64,000 nt of DNA from UBA7703 sp963667195 (GTDB taxonomy: Bacteria > Bacillota > Clostridia > Christensenellales > CAG-138), in the NCBI GenBank assembly GCA_963667195.1, contig OY762962.1, forward strand, positions 2,170,001 to 2,234,000, in the 5' to 3' direction. Below the pieces are notes generated by a model that searched no databases, had not been told where the DNA came from, and saw only the letters and a list, made by a program, of their open reading frames with translations. Positions within the stretch are counted from its first letter, which is position 1, and each line of letters starts with the position of its first letter. Shown here piece after piece: positions 34,278 to 42,672 of this stretch. A program made the translations under genes and the position numbers.

Positions 34278-35594
34278 TCAGCCTTCGAGGATGTATTGAT
34301 TGAGTACGGTCTCCAGATATTCCTGACGGCCGGAGGTGTTGGGCGTGACGCCGTGGATCAGCGCGTACGCTTCGAGTTCCGAGAATCCGACGCGGCCGCC
34401 GACGATGTCCTTGCCGATTCCTTCGTTGTAGCTCTCGTAGCGCTTGGCGATGAACTGCTCCAGCTCGCCGCTTTCGAGGAGCTTGCTGGCAACGCGGAGG
34501 CCCTTTGCAAACGTGTCCATGCCCGCGATGTAGGAAAGGAACAGGTCGTCCTCCTGGAAGGAACCGCGGCGCACCTTCGCGTCGAAGTTGAGTCCGCCGC
34601 TGGTAAAGCCGCCCGCTTGCAGCACCTCGTACATGGCAAGCGTGGTGTCGTAGACGTTCGTCGGGAACTGATCCGTGTCCCAACCCAGCATCGGGTCGCC
34701 CGTGTTGGCGTCCACGCTGCCGAATACGCCGTTGATGCGCGCCATGTTCAGCTCGTGCTGGAAAGTGTGCGCGGCGAGCGTCGCGTGGTTGGCCTCGATG
34801 TTCATCTTGAAGTAGGGTTCCAGCTTGTATTTCCGCAGGAACGAGAGCACCGTCGCCGTGTCGAAATCGTATTGGTGCTTGGTCGGTTCCTTGGGCTTGG
34901 GCTCGATGAGGAACTGCCCCGTAAAGCCAATCTTCTTGGTGTAATCCACCGCCATCTGAAGGAGCCTTGCGAAGTTGTCCAGCTCCAGAGCGGTGTTGGT
35001 GTTTAAGAGCGTTTCATACCCTTCGCGGCCACCCCAGAAGACGTAGTTCTCGCCGCCGAGCAGCTGGGTGATCTCAATCGCCTTCTTGATCTGCGCCGCG
35101 GTGTACGCAAACACGCTTGCGTTGGGAGAGGTGGAGGCGCCGTGGACGAACTTGTCGTCGCCAAAACAGTTGGACGTGCCCCAGAGGCACTTGATGCCGG
35201 TGCGCGCCATCTCCTGACGGATTACCTCGACCACCTCGTCGAGGACGCGGTTGGTCTCAAGCAGGTTTGCCTGCCGGGGTGCGATGTCCGCATCATGGAA
35301 GCAGAAATAGCCGATCTGAGCCTTTTCCATGAACTCAAACGCCGCATGGACGCGGGCTTTTGCGCGGGCGATGTCGTCGCCGGTCTCGTCCCAGGGACGA
35401 TAGATCGTGGGCCCGCCGAAGGGATCGTTGCCGCGATAGGTGAAGGTGTGCCACCAGCTCATCGCGAAGCGGAGGTGTTCACTCATCGGTTTTCCGGCGA
35501 TGATCTCCGTGGGATTATAATACTTGAACGAGAAAGGGTTCTTACTTTTCGGCCCTTCGTAAGCGATTTTGCCGATCTGCTCAAAATATGCCAT
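34278..35594 (-). CDS. xylA: Xylose isomerase
   Basis: A 438-aa TIM-barrel enzyme converting D-xylose to D-xylulose (cytoplasm, needs two divalent metals). H100 and D103 in FCFHDADIAP form the catalytic pair. VFWGGREGYETLLNT, FLIEPKPKEPTKHQYDFD and NIEANHATLAAHTFQHEL carry the metal-binding Glu, Asp and His residues. It is the long (class II) form typical of Firmicutes. It is last in the xylF-xylG-xylH-xylA operon, so import and the first catabolic step are co-transcribed. No xylulokinase lies beside it; the FGGY kinase at 58 kb is not clearly one. Confidence 0.96.
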   Translation of the reverse strand: MAYFEQIGKIAYEGPKSKNPFSFKYYNPTEIIAGKPMSEHLRFAMSWWHTFTYRGNDPFGGPTIYRPWDETGDDIARAKARVHAAFEFMEKAQIGYFCFHDADIAPRQANLLETNRVLDEVVEVIRQEMARTGIKCLWGTSNCFGDDKFVHGASTSPNASVFAYTAAQIKKAIEITQLLGGENYVFWGGREGYETLLNTNTALELDNFARLLQMAVDYTKKIGFTGQFLIEPKPKEPTKHQYDFDTATVLSFLRKYKLEPYFKMNIEANHATLAAHTFQHELNMARINGVFGSVDANTGDPMLGWDTDQFPTNVYDTTLAMYEVLQAGGFTSGGLNFDAKVRRGSFQEDDLFLSYIAGMDTFAKGLRVASKLLESGELEQFIAKRYESYNEGIGKDIVGGRVGFSELEAYALIHGVTPNTSGRQEYLETVLNQYILEG

Positions 35595-35663
35595 GGTGGA
35601 CGCTCCTTTGGTCGGTTGCGATTCGAAAGTTACCGGGAAACCCGGAGTTGGAATATGTACGAA

Positions 35664-36857
35664 TTAGGCGAAGGACTTGACCGCGCGGCGCTTGCTGACG
35701 ACGTCGAAGATAACGGCGACCAGCAGCACGAGGCCCTTGACGACCTTCTGGAAGTTACTATCCACACCAATGATGTTCATGCCGAGGTTGAGCACGCCCA
35801 TGAGCACCGCGCCGACGACCACGCCGCTGACCTTGCCGATGCCGCCGTAAGCGGAGGCGCCGCCGATGAAGCAGGAGCCGATGGCGTCAAGCTCGTAGTT
35901 GGTGCCTGCCGCGGGGTTTGCTGAGGTGAAGCGGGCCGCGACCACGAGGGCTGCCAGCGCGCTGAGGAAGGAGACGTTCACGTAGGCCGAGAAGTAAATG
36001 CGGTTGGTGTTGATACCGGAGAGCTTCGTTGCCTTCTCGTTTCCGCCGAGAGCGTAGAAGTGACGGCCAAAGGTGGTCTTCGCGGTGATGTAGGTGTAGA
36101 TCGCGACGATGCCGATGAGCCAGAGCAGGATGTACGGAACGCCTTTGTAGAGCGAAAGCTTGTACATCAGCAACATCACAATCGCGCAGAGCAGCACGAT
36201 TCTGGAATAGAGCGAAGCGGGTTTCTCCGCGGCGTAGCCCTTGCGCTTTTTGCTCAGGTTCGTCCAGATGGTAGCGACGATGAACACCGCGCAGCAGATG
36301 ACGCCGAAGATGATGCTGGAATACTTGACCACGCCGCTGTCCAGCGCGGGGATCATGACATAGTTGTTGAAGATGGAGAGGTAGGCATCCGAGAAGCCGG
36401 AGATTGTCAGTCCGCCGAGGATGGCCTGCGCCAAACCGCGGAAGAGAAGCATGCCGGCGAGGGTGACGATGAATGGCGGAATGCGTACATAGGCGATCCA
36501 GAAGCCTTGCCACACGCCGATTGCAACACCGACGAGGAGGCAGATGATCATCACGAGGTAGATGTTCCAGCCCATGTTGACCATAAGCACGCCCGCGATC
36601 GCGCCGACGAGGCAGACCGTTGCGCCGACCGAGAGGTCGATGTTACCACCGGTGAGGATGCAAAGCAGCATACCAACCGCAAGGATGACCACGTAGGAGT
36701 TCTGCATGATCAGGTTGTTGATGTTTTGCGGCAGGAACATGCGTCCTTCCGACTGGATGACGAAGAACAGATAGACCACCACGAGGGCGATGACCATCGT
36801 GTTCTTCAGAAGAAATGCTTTTGTCTTTTCCCAGAGAATTGCGTTTTTGCTGCTCAT
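35664..36857 (-). CDS. xylH: Xylose/multiple-sugar ABC transporter permease
   Basis: A 397-aa BPD_transp_2 family permease with about ten membrane helices. AVGMLLCILTGGNIDLSVGA is the family signature, followed by AYVRIPPFIVTLAGMLLFRGL and TTFGRHFYALGGNEKATKLSGIN. It is longer than ribose permeases and of the XylH/GguB/MmsB type. A charged cytoplasmic insert (NLSKKRKGYAAEKPAS) is present near the middle. AAAGGAG precedes the ATG; the gene starts three bases after xylG. Confidence 0.92.
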   Translation of the reverse strand: MSSKNAILWEKTKAFLLKNTMVIALVVVYLFFVIQSEGRMFLPQNINNLIMQNSYVVILAVGMLLCILTGGNIDLSVGATVCLVGAIAGVLMVNMGWNIYLVMIICLLVGVAIGVWQGFWIAYVRIPPFIVTLAGMLLFRGLAQAILGGLTISGFSDAYLSIFNNYVMIPALDSGVVKYSSIIFGVICCAVFIVATIWTNLSKKRKGYAAEKPASLYSRIVLLCAIVMLLMYKLSLYKGVPYILLWLIGIVAIYTYITAKTTFGRHFYALGGNEKATKLSGINTNRIYFSAYVNVSFLSALAALVVAARFTSANPAAGTNYELDAIGSCFIGGASAYGGIGKVSGVVVGAVLMGVLNLGMNIIGVDSNFQKVVKGLVLLVAVIFDVVSKRRAVKSFA

Positions 36858-36860
36858 GGC

Positions 36861-38399
36861 TTATGCTCCTTTGTTTACGCTGAGTATGCTGGACATGATG
36901 CGCTCCTGTGTCGCGCTCTTTGCGTCCATTTCACCGACGATCTGACCCTGACTCATGACGTAGATGCGGTCGCACATGCCGAGCACTTCCGGCATCTCCG
37001 AGGAGATCATGACGACGGATTTGCCCGCCGCGACCAGGTCGTTGATGATGCAATAGATTTCGTATTTTGCGCCGACGTCGATGCCGCGTGTGGGTTCGTC
37101 GAGGATCATGATATCCGGTTCCGCGAACATCCACTTGGCAAGCAGAACCTTCTGCTGGTTGCCGCCGGAGAGGTTGCCGACCGACTGTTCCACGGACGGG
37201 CTCTTGACCCCGAGCTTTTCTTTCATGGAGCCAGCAAGCTTATATTCCAGATCCAGATCGAGGATATGGTGATGGCTGACTTTGTCCAGCCTGGCCAGCG
37301 TGGTATTGATGCGAATGGGGTTGGAGAGAATCAGGCCGTTGCCTTTTCTGTCCTCGGTGACGTACGCCAGCCCGTGTTTAATGGCGTCCTGCTCATTGCT
37401 GAGAGAGACTTCCTTGCCGTGCAGTTTGAGCGTTCCGCGAATATCGTTGCCGTAGCTCTTGCCAAAGAGGCTCATGGCGAACTCGGTTCTGCCCGCGCCC
37501 ATGAGGCCCGCGATGCCGACGACTTCGCCTTTCTTGAGCTTGAAGGAAACATCGTTCACCACCGTGCGGTCGGAGTACAGCGCGTGCTGAACCGACCAGT
37601 GGTCGACTTCCAGCACGACTTCGTCCTGCACATGGGCTTCGCGCTGCGGGAAACGATTGGTCAGCTCACGGCCGACCATGCCGCGGATGATGCGCGCTTC
37701 GTCGACAGCCTGCTCCGCCATATCGAGGGTTTCGATGACTGCGCCGTCGCGGATGATCGTGATCTGATCCGCAACATATGCGATCTCGTTGAGCTTGTGG
37801 GAGATGATGATGGAGGTCACGCCCTGCTTTTTGAATTCTTTGAGCAGGTTTAATAGCTTCATCGAATCGCCTTCGTTGAGGGAGGCGGTCGGTTCGTCGA
37901 GAATCAACAGCTGCACGTTCTTTGAGAGCGCTTTTGCGATCTCAACCATCTGCTGCTTACCGATGCCGATGTCCTTGATCAGCGTGTGGGAGGATTCATG
38001 GAGGCCGACCACGGCGAGAAGCTCATCCGCTTTGGCATAGGTTTCGTTCCAGTTGATGCTCACCGCACTGCCGCGCTCGTTGCCAAGGAACATGTTCTCC
38101 GCGATGGAGAGATAGGGAACCAGCGCCAACTCCTGATGGATGATGACGATGCCGTCCTTTTCGCTGTCGCGAATCTTCTGAAAACGACAGGGCTTGCCGT
38201 TGTAGATGATTTCGCCTTCGTAGCTGCCATAGGGGTAGATGCCCGAAAGCACGTTCATCAGCGTCGATTTGCCCGCGCCGTTTTCACCGACGAGTGCATG
38301 AATCTCTCCGCGCCGCACTTCCAGACTGACGTCGTCCAGCGCTTTGACACCGGGGAATTCCTTTGTGATATGCCTCATTTCGAGAATGTGATCCGACAT
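36861..38399 (-). CDS. xylG: Xylose/multiple-sugar ABC transporter ATPase, two ABC domains
   Basis: A 512-aa fused ATPase. Domain 1 has Walker A GENGAGKST, Walker B LLILDEPTASL and H-loop ISHKLNE. Domain 2 has the degenerate Walker A region GLMGAGRTE usual for sugar ATPases of this class, an intact signature LSGGNQQKV and Walker B IMILDEPTRGIDVGA. The start at 38399 has GGAGG upstream. The gene follows the binding-protein gene after 217 bases that include a strong intercistronic hairpin. Confidence 0.92.
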   Translation of the reverse strand: MSDHILEMRHITKEFPGVKALDDVSLEVRRGEIHALVGENGAGKSTLMNVLSGIYPYGSYEGEIIYNGKPCRFQKIRDSEKDGIVIIHQELALVPYLSIAENMFLGNERGSAVSINWNETYAKADELLAVVGLHESSHTLIKDIGIGKQQMVEIAKALSKNVQLLILDEPTASLNEGDSMKLLNLLKEFKKQGVTSIIISHKLNEIAYVADQITIIRDGAVIETLDMAEQAVDEARIIRGMVGRELTNRFPQREAHVQDEVVLEVDHWSVQHALYSDRTVVNDVSFKLKKGEVVGIAGLMGAGRTEFAMSLFGKSYGNDIRGTLKLHGKEVSLSNEQDAIKHGLAYVTEDRKGNGLILSNPIRINTTLARLDKVSHHHILDLDLEYKLAGSMKEKLGVKSPSVEQSVGNLSGGNQQKVLLAKWMFAEPDIMILDEPTRGIDVGAKYEIYCIINDLVAAGKSVVMISSEMPEVLGMCDRIYVMSQGQIVGEMDAKSATQERIMSSILSVNKGA

Positions 38400-38555
38400 A
38401 GTTTTCCTCCAAGATCGCGAGTAGAAAATCTGATGCTTCAGCTGTGACAATTTGTGATAATTGGTTGTTTCGTAACGATTTCGCTGCGCCGAACCGATCG
38501 AGTGGCGCACTGAAATCGCGGCGAGAAGAGAGTGAGAAACCGGGGATAGACAAGT

Positions 38556-38589
38556 TCGAAGGGCGGGCGGGTGACCGTCCGCCCTTCGA
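38556..38589 (-). other. Intercistronic hairpin between binding protein and ATPase genes
   Basis: Perfect 11-bp stem TCGAAGGGCGG / CCGCCCTTCGA with a 12-base loop and no T run, just after the xylF stop. Such structures protect the upstream mRNA and let the binding protein be made in excess (inference). Confidence 0.6.
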
Positions 38590-38616
38590 CCGGTTTGAGT
38601 CGAAACTCGTTCCTAA

Positions 38617-39672
38617 TTATTTGAGCTGGTCTGCAGTGTAGTAACCGGAATCGATCAGCAGCTCTTTGTAGTTGTTGACATCCGCAAATACCGGCTTGCA
38701 GAGGTAGGTCGGGACGATGCCCTTGCCGTTGTCATACGTCTTGGTGTCGTTGACTTCCGGCGTCTTGCCCGCGAGGATGTCGCTGACCATCTGGACGGTC
38801 TGGGCGGCAAGCGTACGGGTGTCCTTGAAGATGGACATCGACTGTTTGCCAGCGATGATGTCCTTGGTGTTGGCGATGTCGCAATCCTGACCGGTGACGA
38901 TCGGGTACTTGCCGGTGTAGGAGCTGGCCAGAGCGTTCGTCACGCCCTTCGCGGTGGAGTCGTTGGAGCAGAGGCAAGCATCCAGCTGGGTGCCGTCGGC
39001 ATAGTAGGACGCGAGGATCGCTTCCATACGGGCCTGGGAGGTCTCGGTGCTCCACGCGGGGGTTGCGACTTCTTCGAACTTGACCTGGCCGGAAACGACC
39101 GTGATCACGCCGCTGTCGATGTAGGGCTGGAGGACATCCATCGCGCCCTGGTAGAAGTACAGAGCATTGTTGTCCGCCGGGTCGCCCGCGGTGATTTCCA
39201 TGTTGTACTTGCCGCCTGCATCAAGCTTCAGCTGATCCTTGATGTACTGGCCCTGGATGGTGCCGACCATGTAGTTGTCGAACGTGCAGTAGTAGCTGAC
39301 AGCGTCGGTGTCCATGATCAAGCGGTCATAGGCGATGACGGAGATGCCGGCGTCCTTCGCGGTGCCGAGAACCTGGGTCAGCGTCTTGCCGTCGATGGCG
39401 GCGATAACGAGAACCTTCACGCCCGCGGAGATCATGTTTTCAATCTGGCTGACCTGGGTCGCGACTTCGTTGTTGGCATACTGGAGGTCAACTTTGAAAC
39501 CGGCTGCTTCGAACTTTTCTTTCATGTTCGCGCCGTCCTGATTCCAACGCTGCAGATCCTGGGTGGGCATCGAAATACCGACGAACTTGTCGTTCTTCGC
39601 GCCTGCGCCAGCGCACGCCGCCATAGAGAACAGCAGTGCTACGACTAAGAGTACCGTGATGATCTTCTTCAT
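38617..39672 (-). CDS. xylF: D-xylose/multiple-sugar binding lipoprotein
   Basis: A 351-aa periplasmic-binding-type lipoprotein (lipobox MAAC, C20). It belongs to the XylF/ChvE group: VGISMPTQDLQRWNQDGANM, VIAAIDGKTLTQVL, VIAYDRLIMDTDAVSYYCTFDN, TGQDCDIANTKDI and QSMSIFKDTRTLA are conserved sugar-contacting segments. First gene of the transport operon, preceded by AAGGAGGAG and by a region rich in repeated AGGACA sites. It closely parallels the neighbouring 348-aa lipoprotein but is the one in the transporter operon. Confidence 0.92.
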   Translation of the reverse strand: MKKIITVLLVVALLFSMAACAGAGAKNDKFVGISMPTQDLQRWNQDGANMKEKFEAAGFKVDLQYANNEVATQVSQIENMISAGVKVLVIAAIDGKTLTQVLGTAKDAGISVIAYDRLIMDTDAVSYYCTFDNYMVGTIQGQYIKDQLKLDAGGKYNMEITAGDPADNNALYFYQGAMDVLQPYIDSGVITVVSGQVKFEEVATPAWSTETSQARMEAILASYYADGTQLDACLCSNDSTAKGVTNALASSYTGKYPIVTGQDCDIANTKDIIAGKQSMSIFKDTRTLAAQTVQMVSDILAGKTPEVNDTKTYDNGKGIVPTYLCKPVFADVNNYKELLIDSGYYTADQLK

Positions 39673-39761
39673 GTGTAGAATTCTCCTCCTTAAGATGTGA
39701 TGTGTTTGATGTGCCACTTGGCTGTATCTACAAGCTATCACACCGAAAAGCAATCATAAAT

Positions 39762-39885
39762 AGGACATATCTAATAAATTCTGCTCAATATTGGCTTATT
39801 TTCTAAGTGCTTGTTTAGCGACAGGACATTATTGCACAAATACGTTTATAGGCGAGCAATATTGTCCTATGTTGCAAATTTGTGC
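39762..39885. promoter_or_regulatory. Repeated AGGACA-type sites upstream of xylF, candidate YesN operator
   Basis: AGGACATTATTG (39823-39834) faces its near-copy in the other orientation, CAATATTGTCCT (39857-39868; 11 of 12 match). GCACAAAT (from 39834) and ATTTGTGC (39878-39885) extend the dyad. A further AGGACATAT copy is at 39763-39771, closer to xylF. No good sigma-A -35 was found for xylF, which fits an activator-dependent promoter. Confidence 0.55.
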
Positions 39886-39894
39886 TATTTTCTA

Positions 39895-39929
39895 TCAAAA
39901 AAACACCCAAACGAAGCGTTTGAGTGTTT
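39895..39929 (-). terminator. Terminator of the sensor operon
   Basis: On the minus strand AAACACTCAAACG-ctt-CGTTTGGGTGTTT, then a T run. Confidence 0.85.
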
Positions 39930-39955
39930 GAATTGTGACGGGCGTGTAAAGAAGA

Positions 39956-41002
39956 TTAATCTAAATTGAGATAGACCTGTTCTCTTCTGTGAAATCCGCC
40001 GTCGATGATCACCTCGTCGATGTTATCCCGCGTGACCATGATGGGATTCAGCTTCTTGTAAGGAACGGTGTAGGTGCCGTCGCTGATGGTATCGGTCATG
40101 GCCGGCATTTCGCCGCGTACCATCTGAACCACGAGCTCCGCGGCTTCCTTGGCGAGCTTTTCTACGGGTTTATAGACGGTCATGAGCTGCGTGCCCTCGA
40201 CGATGCGCTGGCAGGCTGCAAGATCCGCGTCCTGACCTACGAGCTTGACCGTGCTGGCGAGCCGGTGTTCGGAGAGCGCGAGAAAAGTCTGACTCGCGAG
40301 GTCGTCGTTTCCGCAACGAACCCCTTCGAAAACGAGCCCGTCCGCAATTGCCTTGCTCACAACGTTATAGGCGGTCTCCGCGAGCCAGTTCGGCGCATAT
40401 TCCTCTACAATGACATGCAGGTTGCTTTTTTCGATGACGGCATTGAAGCCCTGATCCGCCTGCGAGACGTTCTGATCGGTAGGCGACCCGCCAATGCTGA
40501 TGATGTTGCTGCCGTCCGGCAGGCTGGAGACCAGCGCCTCCGCCATCATCGTGCCGACCATCTCGTTGTCAAAGGAGATATACAGATCGGTGTTTGCGTT
40601 CATGATCAGCCGGTCATAGGAGATGACGTAGATGCCCGCATCGCGCGCTTTTTGCACGATGTCCGATAGCCCGTAGCAATCCACCGCGACGACGACAATG
40701 GCGTCGACATTTTTCTTGATGAAGTATTCGATTTGGGAGATCTGTTCATTGGGGTCCCCGTTTGCGACCTGAACGTTGACCTCGGCGCCGAGCTCGCTTG
40801 CGGTCGAGACAAACACGTCCCGATCCCGCTGCCAGCGCTCGATCAGAAACGAATCCAGGGACATGCCGATCAGGGGCTTCTTTTCGCCGCTCGGCTCCTT
40901 CTTTGCTTCGGTGCTGTCCGCGCCGCAGCCGGGAGAGAGCAACAACAATACGAGCATAAGCAAAACCGCTATTACCCGTTTGCGCAACAGGGAATGTTTC
41001 AT
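39956..41002 (-). CDS. Second xylose-type sugar-binding lipoprotein
   Basis: A 348-aa lipoprotein (lipobox SPGC, C26) of the same XylF/ChvE fold as the gene at 38617: LIGMSLDSFLIERWQRDRDVF, VVVAVDCYGLSDIV, VISYDRLIMNANTDLYISFDN, VGQDADLAACQRI and QLMTVYKPVEKLA align with it. Its position downstream of the response regulator, in the sensor operon rather than the transporter operon, suggests a role in signalling or scavenging. Which sugar it binds is not known. GGAGGAG precedes the ATG. Confidence 0.85.
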   Translation of the reverse strand: MKHSLLRKRVIAVLLMLVLLLLSPGCGADSTEAKKEPSGEKKPLIGMSLDSFLIERWQRDRDVFVSTASELGAEVNVQVANGDPNEQISQIEYFIKKNVDAIVVVAVDCYGLSDIVQKARDAGIYVISYDRLIMNANTDLYISFDNEMVGTMMAEALVSSLPDGSNIISIGGSPTDQNVSQADQGFNAVIEKSNLHVIVEEYAPNWLAETAYNVVSKAIADGLVFEGVRCGNDDLASQTFLALSEHRLASTVKLVGQDADLAACQRIVEGTQLMTVYKPVEKLAKEAAELVVQMVRGEMPAMTDTISDGTYTVPYKKLNPIMVTRDNIDEVIIDGGFHRREQVYLNLD

Positions 41003-41046
41003 GAGATCTCCTCCCTAACCGTACGGAATCCTCGCTGATCACGATA

Positions 41047-42648
41047 TCAAACGTTTGTCATGTTGAGCACCTGCTCGCGGTACTCCGTCGGGGTAACGCC
41101 CTCGAAGCGTTTGAACAAGCGGGAAAAATAGTTCGGGTCATTGTAGCCGACTTCGTTGCAGATGGTCTTGATGTTGAGCCTGCCGTCCGAGAGCAATTGC
41201 TTTGCGGTGTCCACGCGCCTCTGCGTCAGATAGTTGATGAAGTTGTCTCCCGTCTGCTCCTTAAAAAGCTTACTGAAGTAATAGGGGCTGACGTGGACTT
41301 CCCGAGAGACATCCTCCAGCGTGAGATCGCGGTTGAAGTTGCGGTCGATGTAGGTGCGCGCTTTTGCGATCACGCGATTGGCTTTTTCGTCCGCCTTGGT
41401 GGAGACGTTTCGCGCGCTCTGCGAGACCTTTCGCAAAAACCAGCCCTTGAGCTCCTCGTAGTGCTCAAATCCCAGCACGGTTTGCAGATAGTCATCGCGG
41501 TCGAGAAAGTGATACTTCACGCCGCCGCCCTCGTGAAAGGCATTGTACTCCGCGCGCAGCACCAGCTCCAGCACCTTGAGGCGAATTGCCATATCGTGCT
41601 CCGGATAGCGCTCCACCATCCATTGGAAGAACACCTCCGCATCGGAGGAGGCACCAGAAGCGTCTCCGCGCAGGATCATCTCCTCCAGATGCTTCTCCCG
41701 GTCGATCGGATAGCCGGTCTCGTAGTCCGAGACGATCGGCAGGTCGTTGAAATGCGATACGATGCCCTTGCAGTGTTTGACCGCCTTGACCGCCTGCGCG
41801 TAGCTTTCGCAAAGGCGACCGAGTGGAACCGTTGCGCCGATGCCGAGCTTGCACTCCACGCCGCACTTGTCCTCAACGCGGTGCGCCAGCGCTCGACCCT
41901 GCTCGATCAGCAAAAGCCGCTCGTAATACTCGTTTTCCTGCTCCTCGGCAGGGCGGATGACGATGATGCGGTTTGCCATCGCAGGCCCGACCACGCAGGG
42001 GAACGACTCCTTGATGAGCCCACGGATGGAGGTATATCCCTCGCTGGCCTTGATGTCGAGATCCAGTATGTCCCCGCCTGTCATGCGCGTGAGCTCCAGC
42101 ACCATGACGGTGGCGGACTTGGAATCGATACCCAGCATGTCAAAGAGGCGGGCGTAAGCCGCGGGATCGTCGGCCTGCATGAGCAGCATATAGACAAAGC
42201 TGTTTTCCAGCACGGGCAGCATGTTTTCGATGCGTTCGCGCGTTTTCAGCGCGGAGGAGCGCGCCTTACGCTCGGAATCCACGCGTGCCATCGCGCGGCG
42301 CACGATCTCCGCAAACACCAGCCGGTTGACGGGCTTGGTTAAAAACTCGAATACCGAAAGGCGGATTGCTTCTTTAGCGTACTCAAACTTGTCGTATGCG
42401 GTGAGCACGATAAAGAGGATGCCGGGGGAGATCGTTTGAATCGCCTGAATAGCCTCCATGCCGTTGATGCCCGGCATGCGGATATCCATCACCGCGATAT
42501 CCGGACGGAAGCGCTCGGCAAGCTCCACCGCGTCGTAGCCGGTCTTTGCCGTCTCGATGGTGCATTGCCCGGGAAAGTTTTTTTCGAGGATGAACGTGAG
42601 CGCATCCAGCTCGATGCCCTCGTCATCCGCCAAAAGGATTTTATACAT
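41047..42648 (-). CDS. YesN-type response regulator (REC + AraC HTH)
   Basis: A 533-aa two-component regulator. The receiver domain occupies residues 1-125, with acidic pocket D8-D9, phospho-acceptor D55 (AVMDIRMPG) and conserved K106-equivalent in FLTKPVNR. A long middle region precedes the C-terminal AraC double helix-turn-helix (about 430-530: NFNRDLTLEDVSREVHVSPYYFSKLFKEQTG; NIKTICNEVGYNDPNYFSRLFKRFEGVTPTEYR). It is encoded 24 bases after the kinase. By analogy with clostridial XylFII-LytS-YesN systems it should activate the xylFGH promoter in response to xylose. Confidence 0.9.
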   Translation of the reverse strand: MYKILLADDEGIELDALTFILEKNFPGQCTIETAKTGYDAVELAERFRPDIAVMDIRMPGINGMEAIQAIQTISPGILFIVLTAYDKFEYAKEAIRLSVFEFLTKPVNRLVFAEIVRRAMARVDSERKARSSALKTRERIENMLPVLENSFVYMLLMQADDPAAYARLFDMLGIDSKSATVMVLELTRMTGGDILDLDIKASEGYTSIRGLIKESFPCVVGPAMANRIIVIRPAEEQENEYYERLLLIEQGRALAHRVEDKCGVECKLGIGATVPLGRLCESYAQAVKAVKHCKGIVSHFNDLPIVSDYETGYPIDREKHLEEMILRGDASGASSDAEVFFQWMVERYPEHDMAIRLKVLELVLRAEYNAFHEGGGVKYHFLDRDDYLQTVLGFEHYEELKGWFLRKVSQSARNVSTKADEKANRVIAKARTYIDRNFNRDLTLEDVSREVHVSPYYFSKLFKEQTGDNFINYLTQRRVDTAKQLLSDGRLNIKTICNEVGYNDPNYFSRLFKRFEGVTPTEYREQVLNMTNV

Positions 42649-42672
42649 GGTGTTTCTCCGATTTGCGCGAGT

